Source: Bacillus sp. 123MFChir2 (GTDB lineage: Bacteria > Bacillota > Bacilli > Bacillales > Bacillaceae_G). Taken from it: a DNA stretch of 64,000 nt. Both the position numbers and the translations under genes were made by a program. The notes beneath the pieces were generated by a model. That model made no database searches. It was not told where the DNA came from and worked only from the letters and a program-made list of their open reading frames with translations. The stretch's first letter is position 1. Each line of letters opens with the position of its first letter. This document shows, in pieces, positions 53,668 through 63,405 of this stretch. The stretch spans positions 26,262 through 90,261 of the forward strand of contig NZ_KB910935.1 of assembly GCF_000383235.1 (NCBI RefSeq). The letters run 5' to 3'.

Positions 53668-54503
53668 CCATGCTTCACCTTCTTCAGCTTACTTTCATCA
53701 ATCAACTTAATATCAATAGGCTCCTCTAAATTTAGTGGTTTAAGCATATCTATCACTATAATTTTTCGAGCAAGCAAATGATAAAAAAGGGTCACACCAC
53801 TGCCAAAAGGTAAATGTGTATCTGTATCAAATTCACTTGTAATCATACGGACACTACGTGAATCATTTAGTAATCTTTGCATCAAGGACAAAGATAAATC
53901 TTCAATAAGCTGCGCACTCATTTCTTGGAAGACATCATAATCTCGAATGTCATAGTAATCATGGATATAGCTAATATTTCTCGCCATTGTTTTTGGAATT
54001 TCTTCTTCCGTTACAATACCCCAATCAATATCTCTACGTAGCCAATACTCCCGCTCAATTTCGAACTTCTCAAGTACTCGTTCCTTTAGTAATTCATCTT
54101 TCATTTTGATAGTACGAGCAACTTCAATGATGCCTTGACCTTTATCAAGAGATAATAAAAAATCCGTTGTCATCACAATTGGTTCACCAGTTTTAGGATC
54201 AGTAGAATGCTCAATACCTAACTCATCTGCAATGACAATTGTTTCTTCCAACGGTAGTAAAGGAAATTGCTCCCGAATATCAATAATAAAATCGGAATGT
54301 TCAGTTAAATAAAAATAGTTTCGTTCTAAATCCGATAAAAATTCATGTTGCCTACTCGTTTTTATTCCTTTCAAACGAGTTGAACGACCTAGAGAGGAGA
54401 CATCCTGAATTTTTAGCCACGGTTTATAATCTGCGCCTATCCCTGAACCTCGACCTTGTTTAATCCACTTTTCAATTTCAGATGTTCTTTTTCTTTTGGA
54501 CAT
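53664..54503 (-). CDS. tnsA: Tn7-like endonuclease TnsA
   Basis: The 279-residue protein has the restriction-like nuclease residues E60 (DLERNYFYLTEHSD), D114 (IVMTTDFLL) and K133 (ARTIKMKDEL), aligning with E63, D114 and K132 of Tn7 TnsA. A C-terminal domain for TnsC contact follows (LEKFEIEREYWLRRDIDWGIVTEEEIP). It cuts the 5' strands at the transposon ends, making cut-and-paste movement possible. Its start codon is 7 bases after a strong hairpin whose 3' arm holds the AAAGGGG ribosome binding site. Confidence 0.93.
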   Translation of the reverse strand: MSKRKRTSEIEKWIKQGRGSGIGADYKPWLKIQDVSSLGRSTRLKGIKTSRQHEFLSDLERNYFYLTEHSDFIIDIREQFPLLPLEETIVIADELGIEHSTDPKTGEPIVMTTDFLLSLDKGQGIIEVARTIKMKDELLKERVLEKFEIEREYWLRRDIDWGIVTEEEIPKTMARNISYIHDYYDIRDYDVFQEMSAQLIEDLSLSLMQRLLNDSRSVRMITSEFDTDTHLPFGSGVTLFYHLLARKIIVIDMLKPLNLEEPIDIKLIDESKLKKVKHG

Positions 54504-54538
54504 AAAAACACCCCTTTAGACAATCATATCTAAAGGGG
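54504..54538 (-). promoter_or_regulatory. Hairpin that terminates read-through and hides the tnsA ribosome binding site
   Basis: CCCCTTTAGA (54511-54520) pairs with TCTAAAGGGG (54529-54538), 10 bp, 8-base loop. On the minus strand it is followed by TGTTTTT and at once ATG of tnsA. The 3' arm, AAAGGGG, is the only possible tnsA ribosome binding site. It works as a rho-independent terminator for transcripts arriving from glmS and, in any transcript that does pass, would mask translation. The same device occurs in the fossil copies at 37375 and 31211. Confidence 0.75.
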
Positions 54539-54545
54539 TAAAACG

Positions 54546-54629
54546 GTGCAACTTTTTTATAAACAGTTAAACTTTTTTCAAAACGGTTAATCTTTTTTAT
54601 AAACAGTTAATCTTTATTTCAAATCCACA
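54546..54629. repeat. Right end of the Tn7-like element with four abutting 20-bp TnsB-type sites
   Basis: Four exact 20-bp units: 54546-54565, 54566-54585, 54586-54605 and 54606-54625, consensus GTTAATCTTTTTTATAAACA, then CACA ending at 54629. Four overlapping or abutting sites at the glmS-proximal end is the Tn7-R architecture. Confidence 0.85.
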
Positions 54630-54654
54630 CAACCTTATTTCAAATCTATAACTC
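54630..54654. other. attTn7 segment between transposon end and glmS stop
   Basis: 25 bp separate the transposon terminus from the glmS stop codon, the canonical Tn7 insertion distance. The segment includes CTTATTTCAAATCTATA, which resembles the transposon's own terminal repeat and may be the outer half of an older right end. Confidence 0.6.
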
Positions 54655-56457
54655 TTACTCAACCGTCACCGACTTAGCCAAGTTACGCGGTTTATCAACG
54701 TCACACTCACGGTGAAGTGCTGCATAGTATGAGATTAACTGTAATGGAATGACTACTGCAAGCGGTGCTAGTGCCTCGTGTACAGCTGGTACGATGAAGC
54801 GATCGCCTTCCATTTCTAAGCCTTTCATTGCGATGATGCAAGGGTTTGCTCCGCGTGCAGCTACTTCTTTTACGTTACCACGAATACCAAGGTTTACGTG
54901 TTCTTGCGTAGCAAGCGCAATAACTGGTGTACCTTGTTCAATTAACGCGATTGTGCCGTGTTTTAACTCTCCTCCAGCAAAGCCCTCTGCTTGGATGTAA
55001 GAGATTTCTTTTAGCTTTAATGCACCTTCTAAACCAACGTAGAAGTCAACGCTGCGGCCAATGAAGAAACAGTTACGTGTTGTTGCTAAGTATTCTTTCG
55101 CAATTGCATCCATTTCATCTTTTTGGTCGCAAAGTACTTCCATTGCGTTTGCAACAAGACCTAGTTCTTTGATTAAATCAAAGCCAAGTGCTAAACCTTT
55201 TGCTTTTGCAATGTCAGCCGCTAAGATTGCAAGTACTGCAAGCTGTGCTGTATATGCTTTCGTAGAAGCTACAGCAATTTCTGGGCCAGCATATAATGGC
55301 AATGTATAATTCGCTTCACGAGATAGTGTAGAGCCTGGTCCGTTTGTAATTGTTAATGCTTTATGTCCCATTTCATTTGTTTGTACAAGTACTGCGCGGC
55401 TATCTGCAGTTTCACCACTTTGTGAAATGTAAATGAAGAATGGTTTTTCTGTTAATAATGGCATGTTGTAAGAGAATTCACTTGCTACATGTACTTCTAC
55501 TGGTACTTTTGCAAAAGTTTCAATGAATTGTTTTCCAACAAGACCTGCATGATAACTTGTTCCGCATGCGATAATATACACACGATCGCTAGCTAAAATT
55601 GCATCGCGAATTTCTGCATCAAGTTCAATTTCGCCATCTTCATTTTGATACTTTTGAATAATATTACGAATAACAAGTGGTTGCTCATCAATTTCTTTTA
55701 GCATGAAATGAGGATATGTTCCTTTTTCAATGTCACTTGCATCTAATTCTGCTGTAAATGGTGCACGATCAATCGTTTCACCTTGTAAATTTTGAATTGT
55801 AATCTTTTCTTTTGTTACAAGAACCATTTCTTTATCCATTAGTTCGATAAATTGATCTGTAACTTGTAGCATTGCCATTGCATCACTTGCAACAACATTA
55901 AAGTTATCTCCAGTACCCACTAATAGCGGGCTTTTATTTTTAGCAACATAAATCATGTCTGGGTTTTCTGCATCAAGTAATGCTAATGCATACGAACCGT
56001 GTAATAGTGTTAATGTTTTACGGAATGCTTCTTCTACCGTCAAACCAGTTTTCACTTGTTTTTCTACAAGCTGAACGATTACTTCTGTATCTGTTTCACT
56101 TACAAAGTTTACATCTTGAAGATATTCATTCTTTAATAACTCGTAGTTTTCAATTACACCGTTATGCACAAGGGTAAAGCGCTCTGTAGTGCTTTGGTGC
56201 GGATGTGCGTTCACCTGACTTGGAACGCCATGAGTTGCCCAACGTGTATGACCGATTCCCACGTTAGCTGCTACATTTTCATCCACAATTTCACGAAGTT
56301 TTGCAATGCGGCCTTTTTCTTTAAATACAACAACACCGTTTGCTGCCTGCACTGCAATACCAGCTGAGTCGTATCCGCGGTATTCAAGCTTCTCTAACCC
56401 TTTTAATAAAATTTCCTTTGCATCTTGTTCCCCAATAAATCCTACGATTCCACACAT
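54655..56457 (-). CDS. glmS: Glutamine–fructose-6-phosphate aminotransferase (isomerising)
   Basis: The 600-residue protein begins MCGIVGF with Cys2 as glutaminase nucleophile. An N-terminal amidotransferase domain (to about 235) is followed by two SIS sugar-isomerase domains; the C-terminus is [12 protein letters not shown]. It makes glucosamine-6-phosphate, the entry to peptidoglycan amino sugars. The 3' coding end is the recognition sequence of TnsD. Expression is governed by the upstream ribozyme. Confidence 0.96.
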   Translation of the reverse strand: MCGIVGFIGEQDAKEILLKGLEKLEYRGYDSAGIAVQAANGVVVFKEKGRIAKLREIVDENVAANVGIGHTRWATHGVPSQVNAHPHQSTTERFTLVHNGVIENYELLKNEYLQDVNFVSETDTEVIVQLVEKQVKTGLTVEEAFRKTLTLLHGSYALALLDAENPDMIYVAKNKSPLLVGTGDNFNVVASDAMAMLQVTDQFIELMDKEMVLVTKEKITIQNLQGETIDRAPFTAELDASDIEKGTYPHFMLKEIDEQPLVIRNIIQKYQNEDGEIELDAEIRDAILASDRVYIIACGTSYHAGLVGKQFIETFAKVPVEVHVASEFSYNMPLLTEKPFFIYISQSGETADSRAVLVQTNEMGHKALTITNGPGSTLSREANYTLPLYAGPEIAVASTKAYTAQLAVLAILAADIAKAKGLALGFDLIKELGLVANAMEVLCDQKDEMDAIAKEYLATTRNCFFIGRSVDFYVGLEGALKLKEISYIQAEGFAGGELKHGTIALIEQGTPVIALATQEHVNLGIRGNVKEVAARGANPCIIAMKGLEMEGDRFIVPAVHEALAPLAVVIPLQLISYYAALHRECDVDKPRNLAKSVTVE

Positions 56458-56647
56458 AATTAGTCGCCGTTACAATATGCTTATGCTCTTTCATAAACAT
56501 ATAACGACATAGCCCGATCTTATTTTTACACATAAAAAAACGGATTTACATATCGCTAGCTTTGTAAGCTTGTAACGACTTTCACCTTCCTCTCATTTTG
56601 GTTTCAGTCTGTATGCTTCTTACTGCTAGTATAATCCGTTCCTTTTC

Positions 56648-56792
56648 TCTCATCACACTTTCACCTTTGTCCATTGAGTCACCTCAATGCTTTAAGTAAA
56701 AGCTTTCGGTTATGATGAACAACCGGGAGCCATCCGCCGAAATCTCGATAAACTCCTCCTCGTCAACTACATTGCAGGTAGTTCTGGCGCTT
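56648..56792 (-). ncRNA. glmS: glmS ribozyme-riboswitch
   Basis: The minus strand reads AGCGCCAGAACTACC, followed by a P2 stem, GTTGACGAGGAGGAGTTTATCG, TTCGGCGGATGGCTCCCGG, AGCTTTTACTTAAAGC, and GAGGTGACTC with GGACAAAGGTGAAAGTGTGATGA. All are conserved blocks of the glmS ribozyme core and its P3-P4 domain. Self-cleavage occurs just 5' of GCGCC (near 56790) when glucosamine-6-phosphate binds; the cut mRNA is then degraded. The leader to glmS is otherwise non-coding. Confidence 0.95.
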
Positions 56793-56892
56793 CTTACTTC
56801 AATCTATTTTGCTGAGAAAAAGAACAAAACCATCTTATAACAAATGGAATAAATCGTCAATGGAATTTTTCCATTGTAGATAACAAGTATAT

Positions 56893-56925
56893 GCAAAAAG
56901 AGCACAAAATGTGCTCTTTTTTTGT
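56893..56925. terminator. Terminator of the cdaA-cdaR-glmM operon
   Basis: AAAAAGAGCACA and TGTGCTCTTTTT form a 12-bp stem with a 3-base loop and T runs. Confidence 0.9.
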
Positions 56926-56940
56926 AATAATATCCGACTA

Positions 56941-58287
56941 TTATTCAGCTCCAACTTCTGCTTTCACAACCTCTACAATGCGGCTTACGTATTGGTCACA
57001 AAGATCTTGTGTTGGCGCTTCTGCCATAACACGAATTAATGGCTCTGTACCAGAAGGACGAACAAGAATACGACCATCTCCATCCATCTCTTCTTCTACA
57101 ACACGTATGATTTCTTTAATTTTTTCATTTTCTAATGCTTGTTTTTTATCTGTTACGCGAACATTCACAAGTAATTGAGGGAACTTTTTCATTTCACTCG
57201 CAAGCTCAGATAATGATTTTTTCGTCATTTTCATAATATTTACAAGTTGAAGTGCACTTAACATGCCATCCCCAGTTGTAATGTAATCTAAGAAGATAAT
57301 ATGACCAGACTGTTCCCCGCCGAGATTATAACCACCACGTTTCATCTCTTCCATTACGTAACGGTCACCAACAGCTGTTTGATTACTTGTAATACCATTC
57401 GCTTCTACCGCTTTATAAAAGCCTAAATTACTCATAACTGTTGAAACAACTGTGTTATGTTTTAATTTTCCAGATTCGTTCATATATTTTGCACATATGT
57501 AGATAATTTGATCGCCATCTACAACATTTCCTTTTTCATCAACAGCAATTAAACGGTCACCATCTCCGTCAAATGCTAAACCAATATCAGCACCTTTTTC
57601 TTTCACAAACGCAGCTAATACCTCAGGATGCGTAGAACCTACACCATCGTTAATATTCATGCCGTTTGGCGATGTTCCCATTGTTGAAATGTCAGCTTCT
57701 AAATCAGCAAACAAATACGGTGCTAGAGAAGATGTTGCACCGTGTGCGCAATCTAACGCAATATGTAGGCCAGAGAAATCTTCATCTACAGTTTGTTTAA
57801 TGTATTGTAAGTATTTTTGTCCGCCTTCAAAATAGTCATTTACTTGGCCTAAAGCTGTACCAACAGGACGTGGAAGTTCATCTACTTCTTTATCTAATAA
57901 CGCTTCAATTTCTTCCTCTTGCTCGTCTGTTAATTTAAAACCGTCTGGACCAAAAAACTTAATTCCATTATCTTGTACAGGGTTATGAGATGCAGAAATC
58001 ATCACACCAGCTTGTGCATCTAACACTTTCGTTAAATAAGCAACCCCAGGAGTAGAAATAACACCAAGGCGCATTACTTCTGCCCCAATTGATAATAGTC
58101 CAGCTACTAAAGCACCTTCTAACATATGTCCAGACACACGTGTATCACGGCCAATAATGACTTTTGGACGCTCTGTATTTTTCGTTAATACATAACCACC
58201 AAATCGACCAATCTTAAATGCTAATTCAGGCGTTAATTCTTCATTCGCAACACCTCGTACGCCGTCAGTACCAAAATATTTTCCCAT
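56941..58287 (-). CDS. glmM: Phosphoglucosamine mutase
   Basis: The 448-residue protein has the active-site phosphoserine loop [15 protein letters not shown] (Ser about 101), the metal site DGDGDR and the C-terminal [12 protein letters not shown]. It converts glucosamine-6-phosphate to glucosamine-1-phosphate. It starts 2 bases after cdaR and is last in the cdaA-cdaR-glmM operon, in which GlmM is known to bind and restrain CdaA. Confidence 0.96.
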   Translation of the reverse strand: MGKYFGTDGVRGVANEELTPELAFKIGRFGGYVLTKNTERPKVIIGRDTRVSGHMLEGALVAGLLSIGAEVMRLGVISTPGVAYLTKVLDAQAGVMISASHNPVQDNGIKFFGPDGFKLTDEQEEEIEALLDKEVDELPRPVGTALGQVNDYFEGGQKYLQYIKQTVDEDFSGLHIALDCAHGATSSLAPYLFADLEADISTMGTSPNGMNINDGVGSTHPEVLAAFVKEKGADIGLAFDGDGDRLIAVDEKGNVVDGDQIIYICAKYMNESGKLKHNTVVSTVMSNLGFYKAVEANGITSNQTAVGDRYVMEEMKRGGYNLGGEQSGHIIFLDYITTGDGMLSALQLVNIMKMTKKSLSELASEMKKFPQLLVNVRVTDKKQALENEKIKEIIRVVEEEMDGDGRILVRPSGTEPLIRVMAEAPTQDLCDQYVSRIVEVVKAEVGAE

Positions 58288-58289
58288 TG

Positions 58290-59603
58290 CTATTCGCTCC
58301 TTTTTTCTTGCTCATTTCCTTTATTCGTTGGCTGCTCTGGCTGCCCTTGTACTTCATGCCCTGTATCTTGCTTCTTTGCAAGCTCTACTTTCGCATTCTT
58401 TTGTTTTAATTCTAATGTGACATTATTGGGACCGCTAATTTGAATTGGAACGTCATGTGTTCCTGCACTCATATTTCCTACATTTATGGATGCTTTAATC
58501 TGATCCGCACTTACCTTTTGTATAATACTTGCATCCCCAGAAACATCAACACTAATTTTCCCATTTTGTGGATCAGAAAATTTCATTGTTAATACATCTG
58601 ATAACCCATTTACCTGTAAAAGGATGTCAGTTATTGTTTTTCTCTGTTGTTTTTGTACCTCAACTGTCACTTTTACTTGGCTAGGATCCGACTTTGTGAC
58701 ACCTTTAGGCAAAGAAACAGAGGCATCAAAGGTAGTTGACTCTGTAATTTTACTTAAGTCGACTTCGATGCCCTCAAGAGATGTAATATTATCAAGTACG
58801 TCTTTCGAACCATAAATCTGCACTTCATTCGGTTCAACTTTTATGCTCGTTACAGTTATACCTTCTTGTAAACTTCCCTTTTTCGTGACGCCTAGGGAAA
58901 CTGTTTTTTCAGGTGATGAAACTGGTACAGTGACATTGACAGTGGAAGAACCTGTTTTCAAATCTAACTGATTCCCGTCTTTATCATACAATACAATTTT
59001 TGCTTCTTTTGTCACTGTTTTGTTAATACCTTTCAAGTCAACATATGCCCGCACAAGAGAAATTTGTGAAAGTTCCTCTGTTGTACCGGCTACTTCTACA
59101 GTGCCTGGTTTAACAATCGGTTTATCTATAACCGTTCCTTTCTGCACCTGATTCTCATTTAAATATTTCACTTGTACAGGGAAAGATTTTACTTCTTTCT
59201 TTTTAATGGTAACTTGTATTTTCGCTGGCTGAACTTTTAAATGTAAATTATTTGGAACTCCGCTATATTTTAAAGGAATTTCATATGTTCCCGGTGTATA
59301 ACCACGTAAATTAACAAATACCTCAAACTGTCGTTTTACTTTAGCTGCCGCTACAACGTTATTTTGCCCTTCAAGTGTGACGCTGACTTTTTCAGGAATT
59401 CCACTTACAATATACTTATCTTCATCATAATATGCAGATACTGGAACCCCAGATATTGTTTCTGTTGTATCTCCTACTGGAAAAGGCGATGGATTAAAAT
59501 TATCTGATGCATTTTTATCTATGTTTGTTGACATGTAGAGCATAATTGCTAATAATAATGCAATTCCTCTTAAAAACCAATGATTATCCATTAACTTATC
59601 CAT
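58290..59603 (-). CDS. cdaR: CdaA regulatory protein with YbbR repeats
   Basis: The 437-residue protein has one N-terminal membrane helix ([19 protein letters not shown]), then four YbbR-type beta repeats (about 55-390) outside the membrane, and a charged C-terminal tail ([15 protein letters not shown]). It binds CdaA in the membrane and modulates cyclic di-AMP synthesis. Its start overlaps the end of cdaA by 8 bases. Confidence 0.93.
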   Translation of the reverse strand: MDKLMDNHWFLRGIALLLAIMLYMSTNIDKNASDNFNPSPFPVGDTTETISGVPVSAYYDEDKYIVSGIPEKVSVTLEGQNNVVAAAKVKRQFEVFVNLRGYTPGTYEIPLKYSGVPNNLHLKVQPAKIQVTIKKKEVKSFPVQVKYLNENQVQKGTVIDKPIVKPGTVEVAGTTEELSQISLVRAYVDLKGINKTVTKEAKIVLYDKDGNQLDLKTGSSTVNVTVPVSSPEKTVSLGVTKKGSLQEGITVTSIKVEPNEVQIYGSKDVLDNITSLEGIEVDLSKITESTTFDASVSLPKGVTKSDPSQVKVTVEVQKQQRKTITDILLQVNGLSDVLTMKFSDPQNGKISVDVSGDASIIQKVSADQIKASINVGNMSAGTHDVPIQISGPNNVTLELKQKNAKVELAKKQDTGHEVQGQPEQPTNKGNEQEKRSE

Positions 59604-60420
59604 GACGTTTTCTCCTCCAATTCCATAAAGACGAAGAAGACTGTTTTACGTTTCCGCCTAACTCTTTCATAAGCAGTTCCTTTAATTGTTCACTTTTTAA
59701 ATCACGATGTAACTCGCCGTTTTTTGTTAAAGAAATGTGTCCTGTTTCTTCTGATACAACAATTGTTAAGCTATCTGTTACTTCACTTACACCCATTGCC
59801 GCACGATGACGTGTTCCCAATTCTTTAGAAATGAACGGACTTTCTGATAATGGTAAATAACAAGCAGCTGCTCTAATAATATTTCCTTGCATAATTACTG
59901 CACCATCATGCAGCGGAGTATTTGGTATAAAAATATTAATTAATAACTCTGATGAAATATTTGCATTTAGCGGGATTCCTGTTTCAACATAATCCCCCAT
60001 ACCAGTTTCTCTCGCCATTGTAATAAGTGCACCAATACGACGTTTCCCCATATATTCTGTTGCCTTTACAACAGCGTTTACAACCGATTCATGTTCATTT
60101 TCCTCTTGATTGCCTCCACGTGAAAATAAACTTCCCCGTCCAAGCTGCTCAAGAGCACGTCTTAACTCTGGTTGGAAAATGATAATAATTGCTAAAAATC
60201 CCCAAGTTAATGCTTGATCCATAAGCCATTGCAGTGTATGCAATTCAAAGAAATTACTTAAAATACGAACAATAATAATTACTGTAATTCCTTTTAAAAG
60301 CTGAACAGCTTTTGTACCACGGATTACAAGAATCAATTTATATATAACAAACCACACAAGGGCGATATCTACTATAGTGCTGAGATATTTAAAAATAACA
60401 TTTATATCTCCAAAAGGCAT
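59596..60420 (-). CDS. cdaA: Membrane diadenylate cyclase
   Basis: The 274-residue protein has three N-terminal membrane helices and a cytoplasmic DAC (DisA_N) domain with the catalytic DGAVIMQG and the ATP-binding RHRAAMG. It makes cyclic di-AMP from ATP, the essential second messenger for potassium and osmotic control. GGAGGAAGG precedes the ATG. It is first in the operon with cdaR and glmM. Confidence 0.95.
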   Translation of the reverse strand: MPFGDINVIFKYLSTIVDIALVWFVIYKLILVIRGTKAVQLLKGITVIIIVRILSNFFELHTLQWLMDQALTWGFLAIIIIFQPELRRALEQLGRGSLFSRGGNQEENEHESVVNAVVKATEYMGKRRIGALITMARETGMGDYVETGIPLNANISSELLINIFIPNTPLHDGAVIMQGNIIRAAACYLPLSESPFISKELGTRHRAAMGVSEVTDSLTIVVSEETGHISLTKNGELHRDLKSEQLKELLMKELGGNVKQSSSSLWNWRRKRHG

Positions 60421-60591
60421 TCTGACCCTTCCTCCATCTATATGTAATTTACAACAACAAATTAATTATAACATACATTATACGAACCACAATTTCAAAC
60501 CACATTTCTAGACCTGACATGTAGTTGCTAGATGTCAGACTTCAAGAAATGATTCTAAACATAATGTGTCGCTGTATCTTTATTTTATAGC

Positions 60592-60622
60592 AAAAAAAAC
60601 AGCTTTTCAGCTGCTTTTTCGC
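60592..60622 (-). terminator. Terminator of rocF
   Basis: The minus strand reads GCAGCTGAAAAGCTGTTTTTTTTG: a short CAGCT/AGCTG stem and a long T run. Confidence 0.7.
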
Positions 60623-60632
60623 TTTTTTAAAA

Positions 60633-61526
60633 TTATTTTAACTTTTCGCCAAATAAAGAACCCATTAACGCTACAGCTGCAATTGCAGTTTTATTTTTTT
60701 CATCTAAAATTGGATTCACTTCCACAAATTCAGCAGACGTAATCATACCAGACTCCGCTAGCATTTCCATCGCTAAATGACTTTCACGATACGATAAACC
60801 ACCAGCAACTGGTGTACCCACACCAGGTGCATCATGTGGATCAAGGCCATCTAAATCTAAAGATAAATGTACGCCATCTGTATGTGATAAGTATGCCATT
60901 GTTTCTTCCATAACCGCTGTCATTCCCATGCGATCAATTTCATGCATAGTGAAAACTTTAATACCTTCTTTACGAATAAACTCTTTCTCTCCATCATCTA
61001 AAGAACGCGCACCAATAATAACTACGTTTTCTTTTTTCACTTTCGGATACTCACCATATAAATTAACAAGTGATGGATGACCATATCCTAAACTTGCAGC
61101 TAATGACATACCATGAATGTTCCCAGACGGAGATGTTTCCTCTGTATTTAAATCTCCATGTGCATCGTACCAAATCACACCAAGATTTTTATAATGTTTC
61201 GCAATACCAGCAAGCGTTCCAATCGCAATGCTATGATCGCCGCCTAATACAAGTGGAAAGCTTTTCTTCTCAATAATGCTATCCACTTTACTTGCTAGCT
61301 CATGACATACTTTTACAACTTGTTCAAGATTTCGTAATTTTTCATTTTCATTTATTTGAACTTCTCTTTCAATACATATATCCCCTAAGTCTTCTACGTT
61401 ATATCCTATATTTTCAATTCTTTCAACAACTCCAGCATAACGAATCGCGCTCGCGCCCATATCAACACCACGACGCATTTGTCCTAAATCCATTGGTACT
61501 CCCACAATTGAAATTTCTTTATTCAT
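60633..61526 (-). CDS. rocF: Arginase
   Basis: The 297-residue protein carries the ureohydrolase manganese motifs [17 protein letters not shown] and SLDLDGLDP. It splits arginine to ornithine and urea, feeding arginine-derived nitrogen into central metabolism. The length and motifs are intact. It is a single gene with its own terminator. No adjacent ornithine pathway genes are present. Confidence 0.95.
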   Translation of the reverse strand: MNKEISIVGVPMDLGQMRRGVDMGASAIRYAGVVERIENIGYNVEDLGDICIEREVQINENEKLRNLEQVVKVCHELASKVDSIIEKKSFPLVLGGDHSIAIGTLAGIAKHYKNLGVIWYDAHGDLNTEETSPSGNIHGMSLAASLGYGHPSLVNLYGEYPKVKKENVVIIGARSLDDGEKEFIRKEGIKVFTMHEIDRMGMTAVMEETMAYLSHTDGVHLSLDLDGLDPHDAPGVGTPVAGGLSYRESHLAMEMLAESGMITSAEFVEVNPILDEKNKTAIAAVALMGSLFGEKLK

Positions 61527-61672
61527 AGATGATTCCCCCTTTTATGCTTTCACTAAATATTTTAAATCTTTTATATTATCTGACTCAACTAGACATTTTT
61601 TTGTATTTATATACACTTAATACAATACAAGGAAGCCACAAAGTGAGAATTTTCCGCTAAAATATGCATAAA

Positions 61673-61703
61673 AAAATCGTCCCTTACGAGTAGGGACGAT
61701 TTT
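61673..61703. terminator. Terminator overlapping the glycerate kinase stop codon
   Basis: AAAATCGTCCC and GGGACGATTTT pair around a 9-base loop that contains the stop codon; T run on both sides. Confidence 0.85.
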
Positions 61704-62835
61704 GTAATCCTAGTTTCCATACAGCTGCAATATTTCGTGCTGTAGTATAAATATTTTCTTTTCCCATTTCATACGCTTCTTCTAATGTCATTGCTCCTGA
61801 AACGATGCTAAATACAGCATCAATGCCCTCTTCGTAAATTGGAGTATGATTTGGGTGGACAGCTCCGGCAATTGCAATAACAGGAAGATTATGCTCTTTA
61901 GCTCGTTTTGCTACTCCTATAGGCGCTTTTCCATAGACCGTCTGTTCATCAATTCTTCCTTCTCCTGTAATCACTAAATCTGCATCTTTCAAATGAGCAT
62001 TAAAATTCGTGTAATCAAGTACAATATCAATACCTTTTCTAAGCGTACCATGTAAAAAAGCAACAATAGCCGCTCCAAGTCCTCCCGCAGCACCTGCTCC
62101 TGGAACAAATTCAATATCAACATGAAGAGTTTGTTTAATCAACCTAGCATAATGCTTCAAATTGCAATCTAACCGCTCTATCATCTCGTCTGTAGCTCCT
62201 TTTTGTCTGCCAAACATAAACGTTGCCCCTGTCATCCCAGTTAAAGGATTCGTAACGTCACAAGCTGCTTCAATGCTAACCCGCGCTAAACGAGAATCTA
62301 ACTGTGATATATCAAAATAAGTAATAGAGTCTAAATTCCCTCCATTTGGCTCTATAGTACAATTATTGCTATCAAAAAAACGGACGCCTAACGCGGATAA
62401 CATTCCTGCTCCTCCATCGTTTGTAGCACTTCCTCCAAGTCCTAAAGTGATGCGACGGACCCCTTGCTGTAATGCGTGTAAAATGAGTTCTCCCGTTCCT
62501 CTTGTTGTCGTTACAAATGGATTCCTTTTCTCAAGTGGAACATGATGTAAACCAGAAGCAGCGGCCATTTCAATAAAAGCGGTCTGTTTATCCGAGGAGA
62601 GGCCGTAAAACCCTTCCACTACGTTTCCTAACGGACCTGTCACGGGAAGAGTCACGATTTCTCCTTGCGTTGCATTAACAAGTGCTTGTACCGTCCCTTC
62701 TCCGCCATCTGCAATAGGAATTCTTATATACTCTGCCTCTGGGTATATAGAGCGAAATCCTTTTTCTACTGCTTCACATACTTCCAAAGCCGTTAAACTT
62801 TCTTTATATGAATCAGACGCTATAATAACCTTCAC
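61684..62835 (-). CDS. glxK: Glycerate kinase
   Basis: The 383-residue protein matches the GarK/GlxK family: N-terminal IIASDSYKESLTALEVCEAV, the nucleotide and substrate loops ADGGEGTVQAL, GLGGSATNDGGAGML, and the C-terminal AIAGAVHP. It phosphorylates glycerate to feed glycolysis. The start has a GGGAGC ribosome binding site. It is monocistronic; its terminator overlaps the stop codon. Confidence 0.92.
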   Translation of the reverse strand: MKVIIASDSYKESLTALEVCEAVEKGFRSIYPEAEYIRIPIADGGEGTVQALVNATQGEIVTLPVTGPLGNVVEGFYGLSSDKQTAFIEMAAASGLHHVPLEKRNPFVTTTRGTGELILHALQQGVRRITLGLGGSATNDGGAGMLSALGVRFFDSNNCTIEPNGGNLDSITYFDISQLDSRLARVSIEAACDVTNPLTGMTGATFMFGRQKGATDEMIERLDCNLKHYARLIKQTLHVDIEFVPGAGAAGGLGAAIVAFLHGTLRKGIDIVLDYTNFNAHLKDADLVITGEGRIDEQTVYGKAPIGVAKRAKEHNLPVIAIAGAVHPNHTPIYEEGIDAVFSIVSGAMTLEEAYEMGKENIYTTARNIAAVWKLGLQNRPYS

Positions 62836-62885
62836 ATGAAACAGCTCCCTTCATCTTCAATATTAAAGTTGAAGTCATCAAAAAT

Positions 62886-63054
62886 ATATAAATTAAAATT
62901 AAAAAACGGCATAAAAAACCTTTCTTTTTTAGGAGGTACGAGCATCTGGCCATGCAGAGATCAGGACCTTTTCCTGTCACATGCAAGGTTTAAAACAAAA
63001 GGGGAAAGCAAGTAGGGGCTTACATGTAAAAAAAGTGAAATTGGATTTATATAA
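62886..63054 (+). repeat. Dispersed bcr-like repeat, copy G
   Basis: Plus-strand copy, somewhat degenerate, with AAAAAACGGCATAAAAAACC flank, ATCTGGCCATGCAGAGATCAGG core and AAAACAAAAGGGGAAAGC stretch. Confidence 0.6.
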
Positions 63055-63061
63055 AGTGAAA

Positions 63062-63118
63062 ATAACCATCAGTGAGTTTTTTCTCCCCCACCTTACTGCC
63101 CACGAATAGCGGGATAAA
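63062..63118 (+). repeat. Short repeat related to 16150 and 24046
   Basis: Contains ACCATCAGTGAGTTTTTTC, CTTACTGCCCACGAATAGCG and GGATAAAC, adjoining copy G as the 16150 copy adjoins copy D. Confidence 0.55.
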
Positions 63119-63120
63119 CA

Positions 63121-63162
63121 AAAAAAGCCTGAAGTCTATTATTCGACTTCAAGCTTTTTTAA
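63121..63162 (-). terminator. Terminator of the rRNA–tRNA operon
   Basis: The AAAAAGCYTGAAGTC / GACTTCARGCTTTTT stem with an 8-base loop lies directly after tRNA-Ala. Confidence 0.85.
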
Positions 63163-63167
63163 CTATA

Positions 63168-63240
63168 TGGAGCCTAGCGGGATCGAACCGCTGACCTCCT
63201 GCGTGCAAGGCAGGCGCTCTCCCAGCTGAGCTAAGGCCCC
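63168..63240 (-). tRNA. tRNA-Ala (TGC)
   Basis: A 73-base cloverleaf with acceptor GGGGCCT/AGGCTCC, anticodon loop CTTGCAC and T loop TTCGATC. The CCA end is not encoded. Confidence 0.95.
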
Positions 63241-63244
63241 AAGT

Positions 63245-63319
63245 TGGAGCGGAAGACGGGATTCGAACCCGCGACCCCAACCTTGGCAAGGTTGTATTCT
63301 ACCACTGAACTACTTCCGC
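63245..63319 (-). tRNA. tRNA-Gly (GCC)
   Basis: A 75-base cloverleaf, acceptor GCGGAAG/CTTCCGC, anticodon loop TTGCCAA, encoded CCA. Confidence 0.95.
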
Positions 63320-63324
63320 AAAAA

Positions 63325-63400
63325 TGGTGAGCCATGAAGGACTCGAACCTTCGACCCTCTGATTAAAAGTCAGATGCTCTACCAACTGAGCTAATGGCTC
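63325..63400 (-). tRNA. tRNA-Lys (TTT)
   Basis: A 76-base cloverleaf, acceptor GAGCCAT/ATGGCTC, anticodon loop CTTTTAA, encoded CCA. Confidence 0.95.
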
Positions 63401-63405
63401 TTAAA

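Larger units (their letters stand above)
37418..54629 (-). mobile_element. Complete Tn7-like transposon at attTn7 (glmS)
   Basis: 17,212 bp bounded by TGT..ACA: left end 37418-37562, right end 54546-54629. The right terminus lies 25 bp beyond the glmS stop codon, in Tn7's normal orientation with tnsA nearest glmS. It encodes TnsA, TnsB, TnsC, TnsD and TnsE, a small membrane protein between tnsC and tnsD, a type I restriction-modification system and a SLATT/CD-NTase pair. All genes are on the minus strand. The flanking pentamers (CAAGG left, CAACC right) do not match as a perfect duplication. Confidence 0.9.
62836..63120. other. Gene-free region between tRNA-Ala and glxK
   Basis: Filled mainly by two dispersed repeats, 62886-63054 and 63062-63118. 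No coding frame is supported. Confidence 0.5.

Noticed and set aside
53664-54503. Possible loss of the TnsA catalytic lysine
   Set aside because: A first alignment put Ala at the site, but aligning the following LEKFEIERxYW block places K133 exactly where Tn7 TnsA has K132.
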